NCBI RefSeq assembly: GCF_008386495.1
Contig: NZ_VTHJ01000006.1
Coordinates: 1 to 64,000 of the forward strand
DNA length: 64,000 nucleotides
Direction of reading: 5' to 3'
Source of the DNA: Streptomyces tailanensis
Lineage (GTDB): Bacteria; Actinomycetota; Actinomycetes; Streptomycetales; Streptomycetaceae
Positions 40,752 through 49,689 of the stretch are shown here, in pieces (position 1 is the first letter of the stretch; each line of letters begins with the position of its first letter). The notes beneath the pieces are model-generated. The model did no database searches. It was given only the letters and a program-made list of their open reading frames with translations, and was not told the DNA's origin. The position numbers were made by a program, and so were the translations under genes.

Positions 40752-42008
40752 ATGACGAATGAGCCGGGACGGAATCCGGGCGGCTGGAGCAGGCGCCGAG
40801 TCCTGGGCATGCTGGCGGCGACGGCCGTGCCGGCGTCCCTGGCCGGTTGCTCCGGTTCCGACGGGACGACCGCCGGGCCCACGTCCTCCTCACCGGCGCG
40901 GGGCGCCTCGACGCCGACAGCACCCTCGGCGGCGGCGGAAGCGGGTGCACAAACGGCAACCCCGTCCCCCACCCCCTCCGGCCCCCGGCCGCTGTTCCTC
41001 GGCACGTACACCTCGGCCGACGGCGGCGGCACCGGCATCGGCGTCGCCACCTACGACGCCCGGAGCGGCCGTATCACGGGCAAGGGAACGATCTCCGGCG
41101 TCGGCGACCCGTCGTATCTCGCGGCGCATCCGGACCGACGGACGCTGTACGCCGTCAACGAGCGGGCGGAGGGCGGTGTGACCGCCGTACGGCTGTCGGA
41201 CCGCAAGGTCCTCGGCACCCGGAGCAGCGGCGGCGAGGCCCCCTGCCACCTCTCGGTGCACCCGAGCGGGCGGTGGCTGCTGAGCGCCAACTACGGCACG
41301 GGCAGTGTCGCCGTGCACCCCGTCGAGGACTCGGGTGCCCTCGGCGAGCGCACGGATCTGGTCGTGCACCGCAGTCCGGCACCGGGCCCGGGCCAGGAGG
41401 GCCCGCACGCGCACTACATCGCCGCCGGCCCTGACGGCGGTCACGTCCTCGCCGTCGACCTGGGCACCGACACGGTGTACACCTACCGGCTGGACGAATC
41501 CCGGGGCACGCTGACCGAGGTGTCGCGCGCCCGGACACGGGCGGGGGCGGGTCCCCGGCACCTGACCTTCCATCCCGAGGGGCGATACGCCTATCTCGCC
41601 AACGAGGTCGACAACACGGTCGTGGTCTGCGCCTACGACCCGGGGAGCGGCAAGCTCACGCCTGGCGATCCACAGCCCACGGGGACGGGCTCGGGCACGA
41701 GCTATCCCGCGCAGCTCCTCGTGACGCCGAACGGCTCGTACGCGTATCTCGCCAACCGGGGGCACGACAGCCTGACGCGCTACGCGGTCGAGGAGTCGGG
41801 TGCCCGGCTGAGGCTCCTGGACACCGTGCCGGTGGGCGGGGAGTTCCCCCGTCAGATCGCCTTCTCACCGGACGGGAGCCTGCTGTTCGCCGCGCATCAG
41901 CGGTCGAGCACGGTCGGGGTCTTCCACGTCGACGCCGAGAGCGGTGAACTGCGGTCCGCGGGCGAGCCGTTCGCGTCACCCGTCGCCGTCTGTGCGCTGC
42001 CGCTGTAG
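40752..42008 (+). CDS. Secreted lactonase-family beta-propeller lipoprotein
   Basis: A 418-residue protein. It has a Tat-like signal (WSRRRVLGMLAATAVPASLAG) ending in a lipobox (SLAGC), an Ala/Thr/Pro-rich spacer, then a seven-bladed propeller of the 6-phosphogluconolactonase (YbhE/Pgl) type. Repeated blade motifs include YLAAHPDRRTLYAVNE, HLSVHPSGRWLLSANY and HLTFHPEGRYAYLANE. The outside location argues against a pentose-phosphate role; substrate unknown. ATG 40752 is the best start. Confidence 0.87.
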   Translation: MTNEPGRNPGGWSRRRVLGMLAATAVPASLAGCSGSDGTTAGPTSSSPARGASTPTAPSAAAEAGAQTATPSPTPSGPRPLFLGTYTSADGGGTGIGVATYDARSGRITGKGTISGVGDPSYLAAHPDRRTLYAVNERAEGGVTAVRLSDRKVLGTRSSGGEAPCHLSVHPSGRWLLSANYGTGSVAVHPVEDSGALGERTDLVVHRSPAPGPGQEGPHAHYIAAGPDGGHVLAVDLGTDTVYTYRLDESRGTLTEVSRARTRAGAGPRHLTFHPEGRYAYLANEVDNTVVVCAYDPGSGKLTPGDPQPTGTGSGTSYPAQLLVTPNGSYAYLANRGHDSLTRYAVEESGARLRLLDTVPVGGEFPRQIAFSPDGSLLFAAHQRSSTVGVFHVDAESGELRSAGEPFASPVAVCALPL

Positions 42009-42701
42009 GGCGCGGGGGCAGGAGGCGGCGGTGGCCTGGGTGAGCAGGATGTGCATGCGCTCGGTGAGCTGGGCCACGGTGTCGGCGGGCTTGTGGAACG
42101 TCAGGCGTACGTCGCCGTTGCCGCGGGCCCGCTCGATGCGCAGGGTGAGGCCGTGCCGGTCGACGGCGAGCGGCTGGACGCGTACGGCGCCGTGCAGGCT
42201 GTCGTGCGGGACGAGCCGGGTGAGGCGCTCGACGGCGTCGGGGTGCGCGTCGGCGAGGTGCGTCAGCAGATGGGACTCGGCCGTGACCAGCGGGTCGGGT
42301 GCGGCGGCGGCGAACTCGTCGAGGTCGACCACGACCGCGCCGGCCGGCTCGCGCAGCACGATCCGGGTGGGCTTGAACTCCAGGTCGCCGTCCTTGGGCG
42401 CGAACCAGCCGGCCAGCCAGAGCCGGGCGCGGATACGGTTGCGCACGGGGACGGGCGCGACGTCGGCGAACTCCAGCACGGCGGACGGCTCACCGCGCGG
42501 TGCGCAGATCGCGGCGGCGACGAGCGTACTGTCCTCGGGGACGCACAGGATCACCCGGCCGTCCTCGGTGACGGTGTGCGCGCCGACGAACTCCTCGCGG
42601 CCGCCCTCGGCGGTCACCGCACAGGACCACGCCGCCGCGAGCACCGAGCGGGCACGCTCCGCCGCGGCGGGCGCGGCCGTCCAGGTGTGACGGTCACCCA
42701 T
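41976..42701 (-). CDS. DUF2470 protein, iron-regulated
   Basis: A 241-residue protein of the DUF2470/HugZ-like group. The C-terminal part (LLTHLADAHPDAVERLTRLV ... RLTFHKPADTVAQLTERMH) is the DUF2470 domain, found as a C-terminal module in haem-utilisation proteins of the pyridoxamine-oxidase-like split-barrel fold. ATG 42701 has GGGAGG upstream. An iron box lies directly upstream, so it is expected to be induced by iron starvation. Its 3' end overlaps the convergent lactonase gene by 33 bases. Confidence 0.82.
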   Translation of the reverse strand: MGDRHTWTAAPAAAERARSVLAAAWSCAVTAEGGREEFVGAHTVTEDGRVILCVPEDSTLVAAAICAPRGEPSAVLEFADVAPVPVRNRIRARLWLAGWFAPKDGDLEFKPTRIVLREPAGAVVVDLDEFAAAAPDPLVTAESHLLTHLADAHPDAVERLTRLVPHDSLHGAVRVQPLAVDRHGLTLRIERARGNGDVRLTFHKPADTVAQLTERMHILLTQATAASCPRALQRQRTDGDG

Positions 42702-42714
42702 CCCAATACCTCCC

Positions 42715-42733
42715 TTAGGTAAGCCTTGCCTAA
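42715..42733 (-). promoter_or_regulatory. DtxR/DmdR iron box
   Basis: Read leftward, TTAGGCAAGGCTTACCTAA matches 16 of 19 positions of the DtxR-family consensus (TTAGGTTAGGCTAACCTAA). It lies just upstream of the ribosome-binding site of the DUF2470 gene. Confidence 0.75.
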
Positions 42734-42816
42734 CCTATCCGAGATCGGGGCGTACGCCAACCAGAACCCGCCAGTACATGAACTTCTGTTCGCCACAGCG
42801 GGGTGCGACCGCGGCG

Positions 42817-43647
42817 TCACGCCGCCCAGTGACCGGGGCGGGTGACCGACGTCGGAAGGCGCGTCCCGGCGCTGCCGCGGGCCGCGTTGAGTTGGGGCTG
42901 GGTGAGGAAGAAGGCGCCGGTGAGGTCGGCGTCTGTGAGATCGGTGTCGCGCAGGTCGGCGCCTATCAGATCCGCGCCACGCAGATCGGCACCGGTCAGG
43001 TCGGCGGCGATGAGGTAGGCGCCCCGGAGATTGGCCCGGCTGAGGTCGGCTCCCTTGAGGCGGGCGCCGATGAGGTCGGCGTTCCGGCGGTTCTTCTTGC
43101 GTCCGGCACCCGCCCGCATGAGTTCGCTGGTCCGCAACAGCAGCTCGTTGACCCGCTGCCGGTGTGCGGCAACGTCCAACTCCGCCAATTCCTGCGCTGT
43201 CCGCCCGGTCAGTTTCTCCGTCTCGTCCAGCATCCGGCGTACGTCGGCATGCACCGGCCGGGCGGCGCGAAGCGTCAGCGTCTCGGTCAAGTACCAGAGG
43301 AGCTCATGGAGTTGGCGTACGACGGGGAACACGTCGAACATCCGCCGGGCGTGCTCCCGGCCGCCCGTACGCCAGTTCCGGCCGCCGAAGGTGACCTGGG
43401 AGACCTTCTGCCCGGCGCCGAAGCAGTCGTAGACCGTGCAGCCGGTGAAGCCCGTGTCCCGGAGCCGGGTGTGGATCCCGCACCGGAAGTCGTCCCGCAG
43501 GTTCCCGCACGGCTTGCCCGCCGGCTTGTCGACGGCGAAGTCGGACGAGGCGGCGAAGGGCAGCGCCACGCAGCACAGCCCGAAGCAACTGCCGCAGTCC
43601 GCACGCAGATCACGCAGGTGGAGGACGTCACCGGATCTTTGTTCCAT
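42817..43647 (-). CDS. Pentapeptide-repeat protein with Cys-rich N-terminus
   Basis: A 276-residue protein. The N-terminal ~95 residues hold eight or more cysteines (CGSCFGLCCVALPF, then C..C..C..C), suggesting a metal or Fe-S site. A helical middle follows. Residues ~185-250 are pentapeptide repeats of A(D/N)Lxx type (LIGARLKGADLSRANLRGAY, and on), forming a right-handed beta-helix. ATG 43647 has TTAAGGTGA upstream. Function unknown; pentapeptide proteins can mimic DNA, but the Cys-rich domain suggests another role. Confidence 0.82.
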   Translation of the reverse strand: MEQRSGDVLHLRDLRADCGSCFGLCCVALPFAASSDFAVDKPAGKPCGNLRDDFRCGIHTRLRDTGFTGCTVYDCFGAGQKVSQVTFGGRNWRTGGREHARRMFDVFPVVRQLHELLWYLTETLTLRAARPVHADVRRMLDETEKLTGRTAQELAELDVAAHRQRVNELLLRTSELMRAGAGRKKNRRNADLIGARLKGADLSRANLRGAYLIAADLTGADLRGADLIGADLRDTDLTDADLTGAFFLTQPQLNAARGSAGTRLPTSVTRPGHWAA

Positions 43648-43771
43648 ACGGTTCACCTTAACGAGAACTCACCGATGAGTTTTCGGGTCGGGAGGGGTCC
43701 CTAATACAACGGAAAACAAGCTGCGCTACGACTGAGGAAGCCACCTCGGACGCATCCCCTGAGGAGACATC

Positions 43772-43969
43772 ATGTGCACGCACCGGCCCGCCTGTCCCAG
43801 CGCCGACAGTCCGCACCACCACACCGCCGCGATCGTCTCCGCCCACCCCGAGCAGGGCTGGAGCCTCCTGTGCAACGGCACCATCGTCTTCGACGACACC
43901 GGTGAACTCCTGCCGGACGGCAGTGTCGTCGCCCCGCAGCGGACGCTCGGTCACGCGCTCGCCGCCTGA
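43772..43969 (+). CDS. DUF5999 small protein
   Basis: A 65-residue DUF5999 protein (MCTHRPACPSADSPHHHTAA ... LLPDGSVVAPQRTLGHALAA), a family found in streptomycetes. Two Cys and several His near the N-terminus could bind metal. ATG 43772 has GAGGAG upstream. Function unknown. Confidence 0.85.
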   Translation: MCTHRPACPSADSPHHHTAAIVSAHPEQGWSLLCNGTIVFDDTGELLPDGSVVAPQRTLGHALAA

Positions 43970-43991
43970 ATCGGACACGGCCGCGCGCGGG

Positions 43992-44510
43992 TCATGCGCG
44001 TGCGAGGTCCAGCCGCCAGTTGTTCGACACGCTCCACTGCCCGTTCGGATACTCGACGGACATCTCGCCGAGCAGCGTGAACCCGGCTTTGCGGCACACC
44101 GCGTTCGACGCGGCGTTCTCCACTCGGGGAAGCGCGTGCAGATAGCGGTGGGTGCCCGTGTCCCGGACTATGTCGACAACCGTGCGGGCGGCCCGTACGG
44201 CGAGGCCCCGGCCCTGGAACTCGGGCAGCACCTGCCAGCCGGTCTCCCACACCGTCTCGCCCTCCCACTCGTCGGCCCAGTAGCCGATCGACCCGACGGT
44301 CTCGCCGGTGTCGGAAAGCGTGATCCGGCACATCTGCCCCTCCGCCACCTCCAGATAGCGCCGGTGGCGGGCGACGAGTTCCTCCTCGGTCTCGGGGCCG
44401 CCCAGATACTGGGTCATCCTCGGGCTGTTGATCCGCCGGAGCAGCCAGAAGTCACCCTCCGACCAGGGCACAAGGCGCACCCCGCCCGAGTCGCCCTGAC
44501 CGCCCGTCAT
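43992..44510 (-). CDS. GNAT-family N-acetyltransferase
   Basis: A 172-residue acetyltransferase of the RimJ/RimL group. The acetyl-CoA site is VLPEFQGRGLAVRAARTVVD; the C-terminal N-A-A-S-N motif is in PRVENAASNAVCRKAGFTLLG. It acetylates a small amine or a protein N-terminus; target unknown. Its ATG overlaps the PIG-L stop (ATGA), so it is the last gene of a coupled leftward set. Confidence 0.87.
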   Translation of the reverse strand: MTGGQGDSGGVRLVPWSEGDFWLLRRINSPRMTQYLGGPETEEELVARHRRYLEVAEGQMCRITLSDTGETVGSIGYWADEWEGETVWETGWQVLPEFQGRGLAVRAARTVVDIVRDTGTHRYLHALPRVENAASNAVCRKAGFTLLGEMSVEYPNGQWSVSNNWRLDLARA

Positions 44511-45262
44511 CGGGCGAACACCTCGAAGGCCACCGCCGGTCTGCCGCCGAAGCGCTCCCCGGTGGTGCGTGCGTAGCCGGTGAGGAATTCCCGTACGTAG
44601 GTCTCCGGGTCCTGGCTCGTCAACGCTTCGATGTAAGTGCGGTGTTCCAGGAGGGAGGCGACCGCGCGGTCGAGGCCAGGTGTCGCGTCCACCGCGTGGG
44701 TGGGGGTCGAGGAACCGGCCACGGCGACCCAGCGGACGCCGTTCCAGGGCTCCAGACCCTGCTCCACGAGTTGCGGGAAGATCCAGCGGTTCCCGGCGTC
44801 GCCGGCGGCGTCCAGGGTGGCGCGGCCCACGGCCACATGGTCCGGGGTGTTCCAGGCGACGCCGCCCCAGGTGTCGCGGTGGTTGAGGGTGAGGACCAGT
44901 TCGGGGCGGTGTCTGCGGATGGCGGCCGCGATGTCCCGGCGCAGGGCGAGACCGTACTCGATCACGCCGTCCCTGTGGTCGAGGAACTCCACCTCGCTCA
45001 CGCCCACGACGGCGGCGCCGGCCCGCTGCTCGCGCTCGCGCAGCGGGCCGCATTCGGCGGGCGGCAGGGTGTCGATGCCCGCCTCACCACGGGTGGCCAG
45101 GAGATACGCGACCTCGCGGCCGGCGTCGGTCCAGGCGGCGATGGCCGCCGAGCAGCCGTACTCGAGGTCGTCCGGGTGGGCCACTACGGCGAGGGCGCGC
45201 CGCCAGTCGTCGGGCATGGGTTTGAGCTGGTTCGGTTGCTCCTGCTGCGGGTCGTCGGTCAT
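44507..45262 (-). CDS. PIG-L/LmbE-family deacetylase
   Basis: A 251-residue zinc-dependent deacetylase. The signature is VVAHPDDLEYGCSAAIAAW (Zn ligands His and Asp) with a later His in NTPDHVAVGRATLDAAGD. Relatives include MshB and Mca of mycothiol metabolism and N-acetylglucosaminyl deacetylases; this one is not specific enough to assign. It lies downstream of the aminopeptidase gene and is coupled to the GNAT gene. Confidence 0.85.
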   Translation of the reverse strand: MTDDPQQEQPNQLKPMPDDWRRALAVVAHPDDLEYGCSAAIAAWTDAGREVAYLLATRGEAGIDTLPPAECGPLREREQRAGAAVVGVSEVEFLDHRDGVIEYGLALRRDIAAAIRRHRPELVLTLNHRDTWGGVAWNTPDHVAVGRATLDAAGDAGNRWIFPQLVEQGLEPWNGVRWVAVAGSSTPTHAVDATPGLDRAVASLLEHRTYIEALTSQDPETYVREFLTGYARTTGERFGGRPAVAFEVFAR

Positions 45263-45316
45263 GGGCGCACAGTAGCCCGCACCACTGACAACGGGGCCCG
45301 GCTCACACGCCGTCCG

Positions 45317-46618
45317 TCACTCCTCGTCCCGCGTCAGGGCCAGCAGCCGGTCCAGTACGCGCGGTCCGCCGGCCCGTACGCCGTCGTGTTCGAACTCGTC
45401 GGTGACCCAGGTGCGCAGGCCCTTGATCGAGCGGGCCGTGCTGAGCGAGTGGGCGGTGTCGACGTACATGTCGTCGTGGTAGATCGCGGCGGCGACCGGG
45501 ACGTCGTTGGCGGCGAGGCGGGCCGGGTCGTACAGGGGTGCCCAGTCGGTGCGGGCGGCCAGTTCCCCGGCGGTGTCGCGCAGGGGGCGCAGGGCCGGGT
45601 CGGTGTCGAAGGTCCAGGGGTGGACGGACTCTCCGGTGAACAGCAGCGGCCCGTCCCCGGTGAGCGTCTTGGCGGCGTCGAACTGCGGGAACTCGGCGCG
45701 TACCCGCTCGGCGGACCAGGCCGTGGGGCGCTCGCCCTGGCCGTAACAGGCCTCGTGGACAAGGGCGTAGAGCGGGTGTCCGGCGAACGACAGCAGGCTC
45801 TGGACCTCCTCCTGGAAGGCGTCGGACAGGGCGGGGCCCTGGGGGGTGGTGACGAAGGCGTCCTCCAGGAGGAAGTGCAGCCGGTGGCTGCCGTCGCCGC
45901 GGCCGAGGAGGATGCCGAGGGACTGGAAGGCCTCGACGGTGAGCCGGTAGCCGCCGTTCAGGACGGGCTCGTGTTCGAGGAGGTACCCGGCGATCCGGCG
46001 GGCCCGCTCCACGTCCTGCGGGTAGCGGGCATAGTGCGCGGCGACCTTGCGTTCGATGCGCGGGTAGGCGGCGCGGTAGACGTCGTCGGCGTGACCGTCC
46101 AGGGTCGGCAGGCCGCCGGTGATGACGGCGGTGTTCAGGCCCTCGGGCGCGGTGGAGAGGTAGGTGACCGTGCAGAAGCCGCCGAAGCTCTGGCCAAGGA
46201 CGGTCCAGGGGGCGCCGCCGGTGACCTCGGGGCGGATGGCCTCGCAGTCGCGGACGATGGAGTCGGCGCGGAAGTGGGCGAGGTAGTCGGCCTGTTCACG
46301 GGGGCCGCCGCGCAGCGGGAGCGTCTGGCGGTTGGCGGGGGTGGAGGCGCCGGTGCCGCGCTGGTCGAGGAGCAGCACCCGGTACTCCTTCAGGGCCCGC
46401 TCCAGCCAGGCCTGACGGCCGATGAAACGGTTCGCTCCGAAGCCGGGGCCGCCCTGGAGGTAGACCAGCCAGGGCAGTTCGGCGTCCGTCTTGTCGCTCG
46501 CGACGACCTCGCGCGCGTAGAGCTCGATCCGCTCCCCCGCCGGGTCGTCGTGGTCGAGGGGGACGGTGAAGCGACGGTCGGTGAGCACGACACCGGGCTG
46601 CCGGTAGCTGACGGACAA
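45317..46618 (-). CDS. Alpha/beta-hydrolase, prolyl-aminopeptidase type
   Basis: A 433-residue serine peptidase of family S33. The oxyanion region is LVYLQGGPGFGANRF and the nucleophile elbow is VLGQSFGGFC; Asp and His occur in the C-terminal third (GDGPLLFTGESVHPW, AAIYHDDMYVD). TTG 46618 is chosen because AAGGAG lies 5 bases upstream; an in-frame extension to 46666 lacks one. It releases N-terminal proline from peptides. It precedes the PIG-L gene by 54 bases. Confidence 0.82.
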   Translation of the reverse strand: MSVSYRQPGVVLTDRRFTVPLDHDDPAGERIELYAREVVASDKTDAELPWLVYLQGGPGFGANRFIGRQAWLERALKEYRVLLLDQRGTGASTPANRQTLPLRGGPREQADYLAHFRADSIVRDCEAIRPEVTGGAPWTVLGQSFGGFCTVTYLSTAPEGLNTAVITGGLPTLDGHADDVYRAAYPRIERKVAAHYARYPQDVERARRIAGYLLEHEPVLNGGYRLTVEAFQSLGILLGRGDGSHRLHFLLEDAFVTTPQGPALSDAFQEEVQSLLSFAGHPLYALVHEACYGQGERPTAWSAERVRAEFPQFDAAKTLTGDGPLLFTGESVHPWTFDTDPALRPLRDTAGELAARTDWAPLYDPARLAANDVPVAAAIYHDDMYVDTAHSLSTARSIKGLRTWVTDEFEHDGVRAGGPRVLDRLLALTRDEE

Positions 46619-46673
46619 CAGGGCTCCTTGGACTGACGGTTTCCGGGCCGTGGTCCAGTCCAGCACAGATTGT

Positions 46674-47699
46674 TCAGCGTGCCGAGAGGCTGGAGCGCCG
46701 TACCACCAGCTCCGGTTGGAGCACGACCCGCCGGTGCTCGTGCCGCTCGGGCGCGATCTCGGCCTCGGTCTCCTCCAGGAGCAGTTCGGCGGCGAGGGCC
46801 CCCATGGTGACCGCGGGCTGCCGTACGGAGGTGAGGGGGACGGCGGCCGCGGCGGCGAACTCGATGTCGTCGTAGCCGACGATGGCGAGGTCGTCCGGGA
46901 CGCTCACGCCGGCCGCGTACATGGCCTGGAGCACGCCGAGGGCGAGCAGGTCGTTGGCGCAGAAGACGGCGGTCGGGCGGTCGGCGAGGCCGAGGAGGCG
47001 GGCGCCCGCGTCACGGCCGGCGGCCACGTCGAGGCGCTCGGTGGGCAGTTCACGCAGGGCGCCCGGGCCGAGCCCCGCCTCCTGCAGGGCGTTCAGGGCG
47101 CCCGTACGGCGGTCGCGGACCTGGTTGAGACCCGCCGGTCCGCTGACGTACGCGATGGAGCGGTGGCCGGCGTCGACCAGATGCCGTACGGCGAGCGCGC
47201 CGCCCGCCACGTCGTCGACGGACACCGAGCACTCGGTGGTGCCCTCGGCGACCCGGTCGACGAGGACGAAGGGGATGCCGTGCCGGCGGAACGCATTGAT
47301 GTTGCGCCCGGTGGCGTCGGCGGGCGTGAGCAGGACGCCCCGCACCCGCTGCTCGGCGAAGAGCGCCAGATACTCGGACTCCTCGCCCGCGCTCTGCGCG
47401 CTGTTACAGACCATCACGCCGAGCCCGGCGTCACGCGCGGCCCGCTCGGCACCGCGCGCGACGTCGACGAAGAAGGGGTTGCCCATGTCGAGCACCAGCA
47501 GCCCCATGATGCGGCTGCGCCCCGCCCGCAGCTGGCGCGCCGACTCGCTGCGGACATAGCCGAGGCGGTCGATCGCGGCCAGCACACGGGCCCGGGTCCC
47601 GGAGGCCACCGAATCCGGCCGGTTGATGACGTTGGACACCGTGCCGACGGAGACTCCGGCGGCCGCGGCGACGTCCTTGATACCCACCGACTGCGACAT
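46674..47699 (-). CDS. LacI-family repressor of the rhamnose regulon
   Basis: A 341-residue LacI/GalR regulator. The N-terminal helix-turn-helix and hinge (VGIKDVAAAAGVSVGTVSNV ... SESARQLRAG) precede a sugar-binding-protein-like core. It is the last gene of the leftward rhamnose set, and near-identical operator sequences flank the divergent rha promoters, so it is the probable rhamnose repressor. Inducer (rhamnose or rhamnulose) is inferred. ATG 47699 has CTGGAGG upstream; ATG 47738 is a weaker alternative. Confidence 0.87.
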   Translation of the reverse strand: MSQSVGIKDVAAAAGVSVGTVSNVINRPDSVASGTRARVLAAIDRLGYVRSESARQLRAGRSRIMGLLVLDMGNPFFVDVARGAERAARDAGLGVMVCNSAQSAGEESEYLALFAEQRVRGVLLTPADATGRNINAFRRHGIPFVLVDRVAEGTTECSVSVDDVAGGALAVRHLVDAGHRSIAYVSGPAGLNQVRDRRTGALNALQEAGLGPGALRELPTERLDVAAGRDAGARLLGLADRPTAVFCANDLLALGVLQAMYAAGVSVPDDLAIVGYDDIEFAAAAAVPLTSVRQPAVTMGALAAELLLEETEAEIAPERHEHRRVVLQPELVVRRSSLSAR

Positions 47700-47813
47700 C
47701 GGAAGGGGACCTCCAGGAAGGTGCGGGACGGCGGGCATACGTTCACATTACCTGCGGGCCACACAGAAATGGCCCGGTCAGGTGCAGGAACGCACGTTCC
47801 CGTCGTACGGGGA

Positions 47814-49238
47814 TCAGGCGGGCAGTGCGAAGTCGATGACGCGGAGTGCGGACGGCGTCGTACCGGTGGACTTCACCTGGTACAAGACCGACAGGACATT
47901 GTCCTGGGCGATCCGCATCTCGTCGAAGACGACCTCACCGAAGGCGTTGAGCCCGGAGCCGTCGAACAGGATCCTCCAGTCGGTGTGTCCGGAGGCCGCC
48001 GAGGCACCGGCGATCCGGCCGAACGGGAAGATCGCGTAGGCGTTGTTGTACTTGTCCATGACCAGCTTGGTGCGCTGGCTGGAGTTCAGCGGCACCGGTA
48101 TCTCGGTCTTCGCCCAGGCGCCGGAGGAGCTCTTGCGGACGAGGAAGGCACGGCCGTTGGCCGTTCGGTCGGCGACGTAGCCCGTCGTGCACTGGCCGAA
48201 ACGGCCGGGGACGTAGCTGATGATGGCGTGCGGACGGCCGGCGGAGTCGGTCCACTGGCTTTCCTGGTTCATCAGCGAATGGTCCGGGTTGAGCGCGTCC
48301 ACGACGAGGCCCGCGTCGGTGACGGAGACCTTGTCGGAGCCGCCGGTGGTGCCGACGACGGCGCCCGCGTTGTTGCGCCAGGTGCGGCCCAGGTCGTCCG
48401 AGTAGACGTAGCCCGTGTCGTGGTTGGTGATGCCGCCGCCGTTGCACATCACGGCGCCGTTCTGCTCACGCCACGTGAACATGGCGTGCAGGCGCCCGTT
48501 GCGGTCGTAGTCGATGCCGTGCAGGTACATGTTGCGGGCCGTCGAGGAGCCGTGCTCGCTGGTGTACGTGCCGGTGGAGGACGTCCACTCGCCGAGGTTG
48601 GTCCAGGAGGTGCCGTTGTACTCGGCGATGGCGTTGCGGCCGTTGCCCGAGATGCCGGCGCGGTAGCTCAGCTGGAGCTTGCCGTCGGGCATCGAGATGA
48701 ACTGCGGGTACGTGAACTGCGAGGTGAGCGCGAGCCCGTCCAGGGTGGACTGCGGGGCGCCGAAGCGGCTCGTGGTCCAGCTCAGCCCGGCCGGGTTGTC
48801 CATCAGGCCGGCCACGGACTTGACGTAGGTGAAGCCGTCGCTGTGCGAGTCCATGTTGAGGTGCAGCCGGCCGTCGACCTTGGAGACGCCCATCGAGATG
48901 ACGTTGTGGGAGTCGTTGTAGCGCAGCGTGTGGCCGACCTTGACGGTGGACCAGGTGCTGGAGCCGAGGACGCGGCGGCCGACGACGGCGTTGCGGTCGG
49001 CGGTGTACCAGACGGCGTACTGGTAGCCCTTGTAGGTGAGCAGAGCGTTCTTCTGGAACGCGTTGTTGTTGACCAGGCCGTCGTACGACACGAAGAAGAT
49101 GGCCTGGCTGTCGAGCAGCGTGTTGCCGGTCTGGGTGACGGAGGGACCGGGGTCGGCGGCGCTGGCGGTGGCCGAGCCCAGGGCGGGGGTCACCACGGCA
49201 CCGGCGAGGGCGGCGCCCAGCAGCGTACGTCTCTTCAT
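47814..49238 (-). CDS. Secreted BNR_4-family enzyme, candidate rhamnosyl-glucuronate lyase
   Basis: A 474-residue protein with a signal peptide (KRRTLLGAALAGAVVTPALG, cleavage near ASA-A). It belongs to the BNR_4 propeller group (LLTYKGYQYAVWYTADRN, NDSHNVISMGVS, HLNMDSHSDGFTYV, FTYPQFISMPDGKLQLSYR). Some BNR_4 enzymes release rhamnose from rhamnosyl-glucuronate ends (L-rhamnose-alpha-1,4-D-glucuronate lyases). Location between the mutarotase and regulator genes of the rhamnose operon makes this the leading hypothesis. It is not proven; the Tyr/His pair needed for elimination cannot be assigned here. Confidence 0.8.
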   Translation of the reverse strand: MKRRTLLGAALAGAVVTPALGSATASAADPGPSVTQTGNTLLDSQAIFFVSYDGLVNNNAFQKNALLTYKGYQYAVWYTADRNAVVGRRVLGSSTWSTVKVGHTLRYNDSHNVISMGVSKVDGRLHLNMDSHSDGFTYVKSVAGLMDNPAGLSWTTSRFGAPQSTLDGLALTSQFTYPQFISMPDGKLQLSYRAGISGNGRNAIAEYNGTSWTNLGEWTSSTGTYTSEHGSSTARNMYLHGIDYDRNGRLHAMFTWREQNGAVMCNGGGITNHDTGYVYSDDLGRTWRNNAGAVVGTTGGSDKVSVTDAGLVVDALNPDHSLMNQESQWTDSAGRPHAIISYVPGRFGQCTTGYVADRTANGRAFLVRKSSSGAWAKTEIPVPLNSSQRTKLVMDKYNNAYAIFPFGRIAGASAASGHTDWRILFDGSGLNAFGEVVFDEMRIAQDNVLSVLYQVKSTGTTPSALRVIDFALPA

Positions 49239-49304
49239 CTCGGGGACTCCATTGTCGAGCGAGGTGGGGAACGGGGAGAGGGTCGTGTCGTGTGTAACAA
49301 GAGC

Positions 49305-49625
49305 TCAGGCGAGGTGGAAGACCTCGGTGAGGGGCATCATCGCCTCGTCGGGCCGGGCGCCGTCCAGCGACTCGAAGAACGGCGCCATCTCCTTCTGCCA
49401 GCGGGCGTTGACCTCGGCGGCCTCCATGCCGGCTTGCGCGGCCTGGAAGTCCTCGGTCTCCAGGTAGCCGACGAGCAGGCCGTCGTCGCGCAGGAAGAGG
49501 GAGTAGTTGTGCCAGCCGGTGGCCGAGAGCGCTTCGAGCATCTCCGGCCACACGGCGGCGTGCCGCTCGCGGTACTCGTCGATCCGGTCCTCACGGACCT
49601 TGAGCAGAAAACAGACGCGCTGCAT
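49305..49625 (-). CDS. rhaM: L-rhamnose mutarotase
   Basis: A 106-residue RhaM/RhaU protein of the dimeric ferredoxin-like fold (MQRVCFLLKVREDRIDEYRE, HAAVWPEM, SLFLRDDGLLVGYLETEDFQ). It interconverts alpha and beta anomers of L-rhamnose, supplying the form used by the isomerase. It lies 64 bases downstream of the binding-protein gene. Family length (about 104) matches. Confidence 0.92.
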   Translation of the reverse strand: MQRVCFLLKVREDRIDEYRERHAAVWPEMLEALSATGWHNYSLFLRDDGLLVGYLETEDFQAAQAGMEAAEVNARWQKEMAPFFESLDGARPDEAMMPLTEVFHLA

Positions 49626-49689
49626 GAGAGACCGCTCCTGGGTGAGAGGGGTGGGGGGTGGTCAAGCGACCTGCGACGACCAGAAGTGA

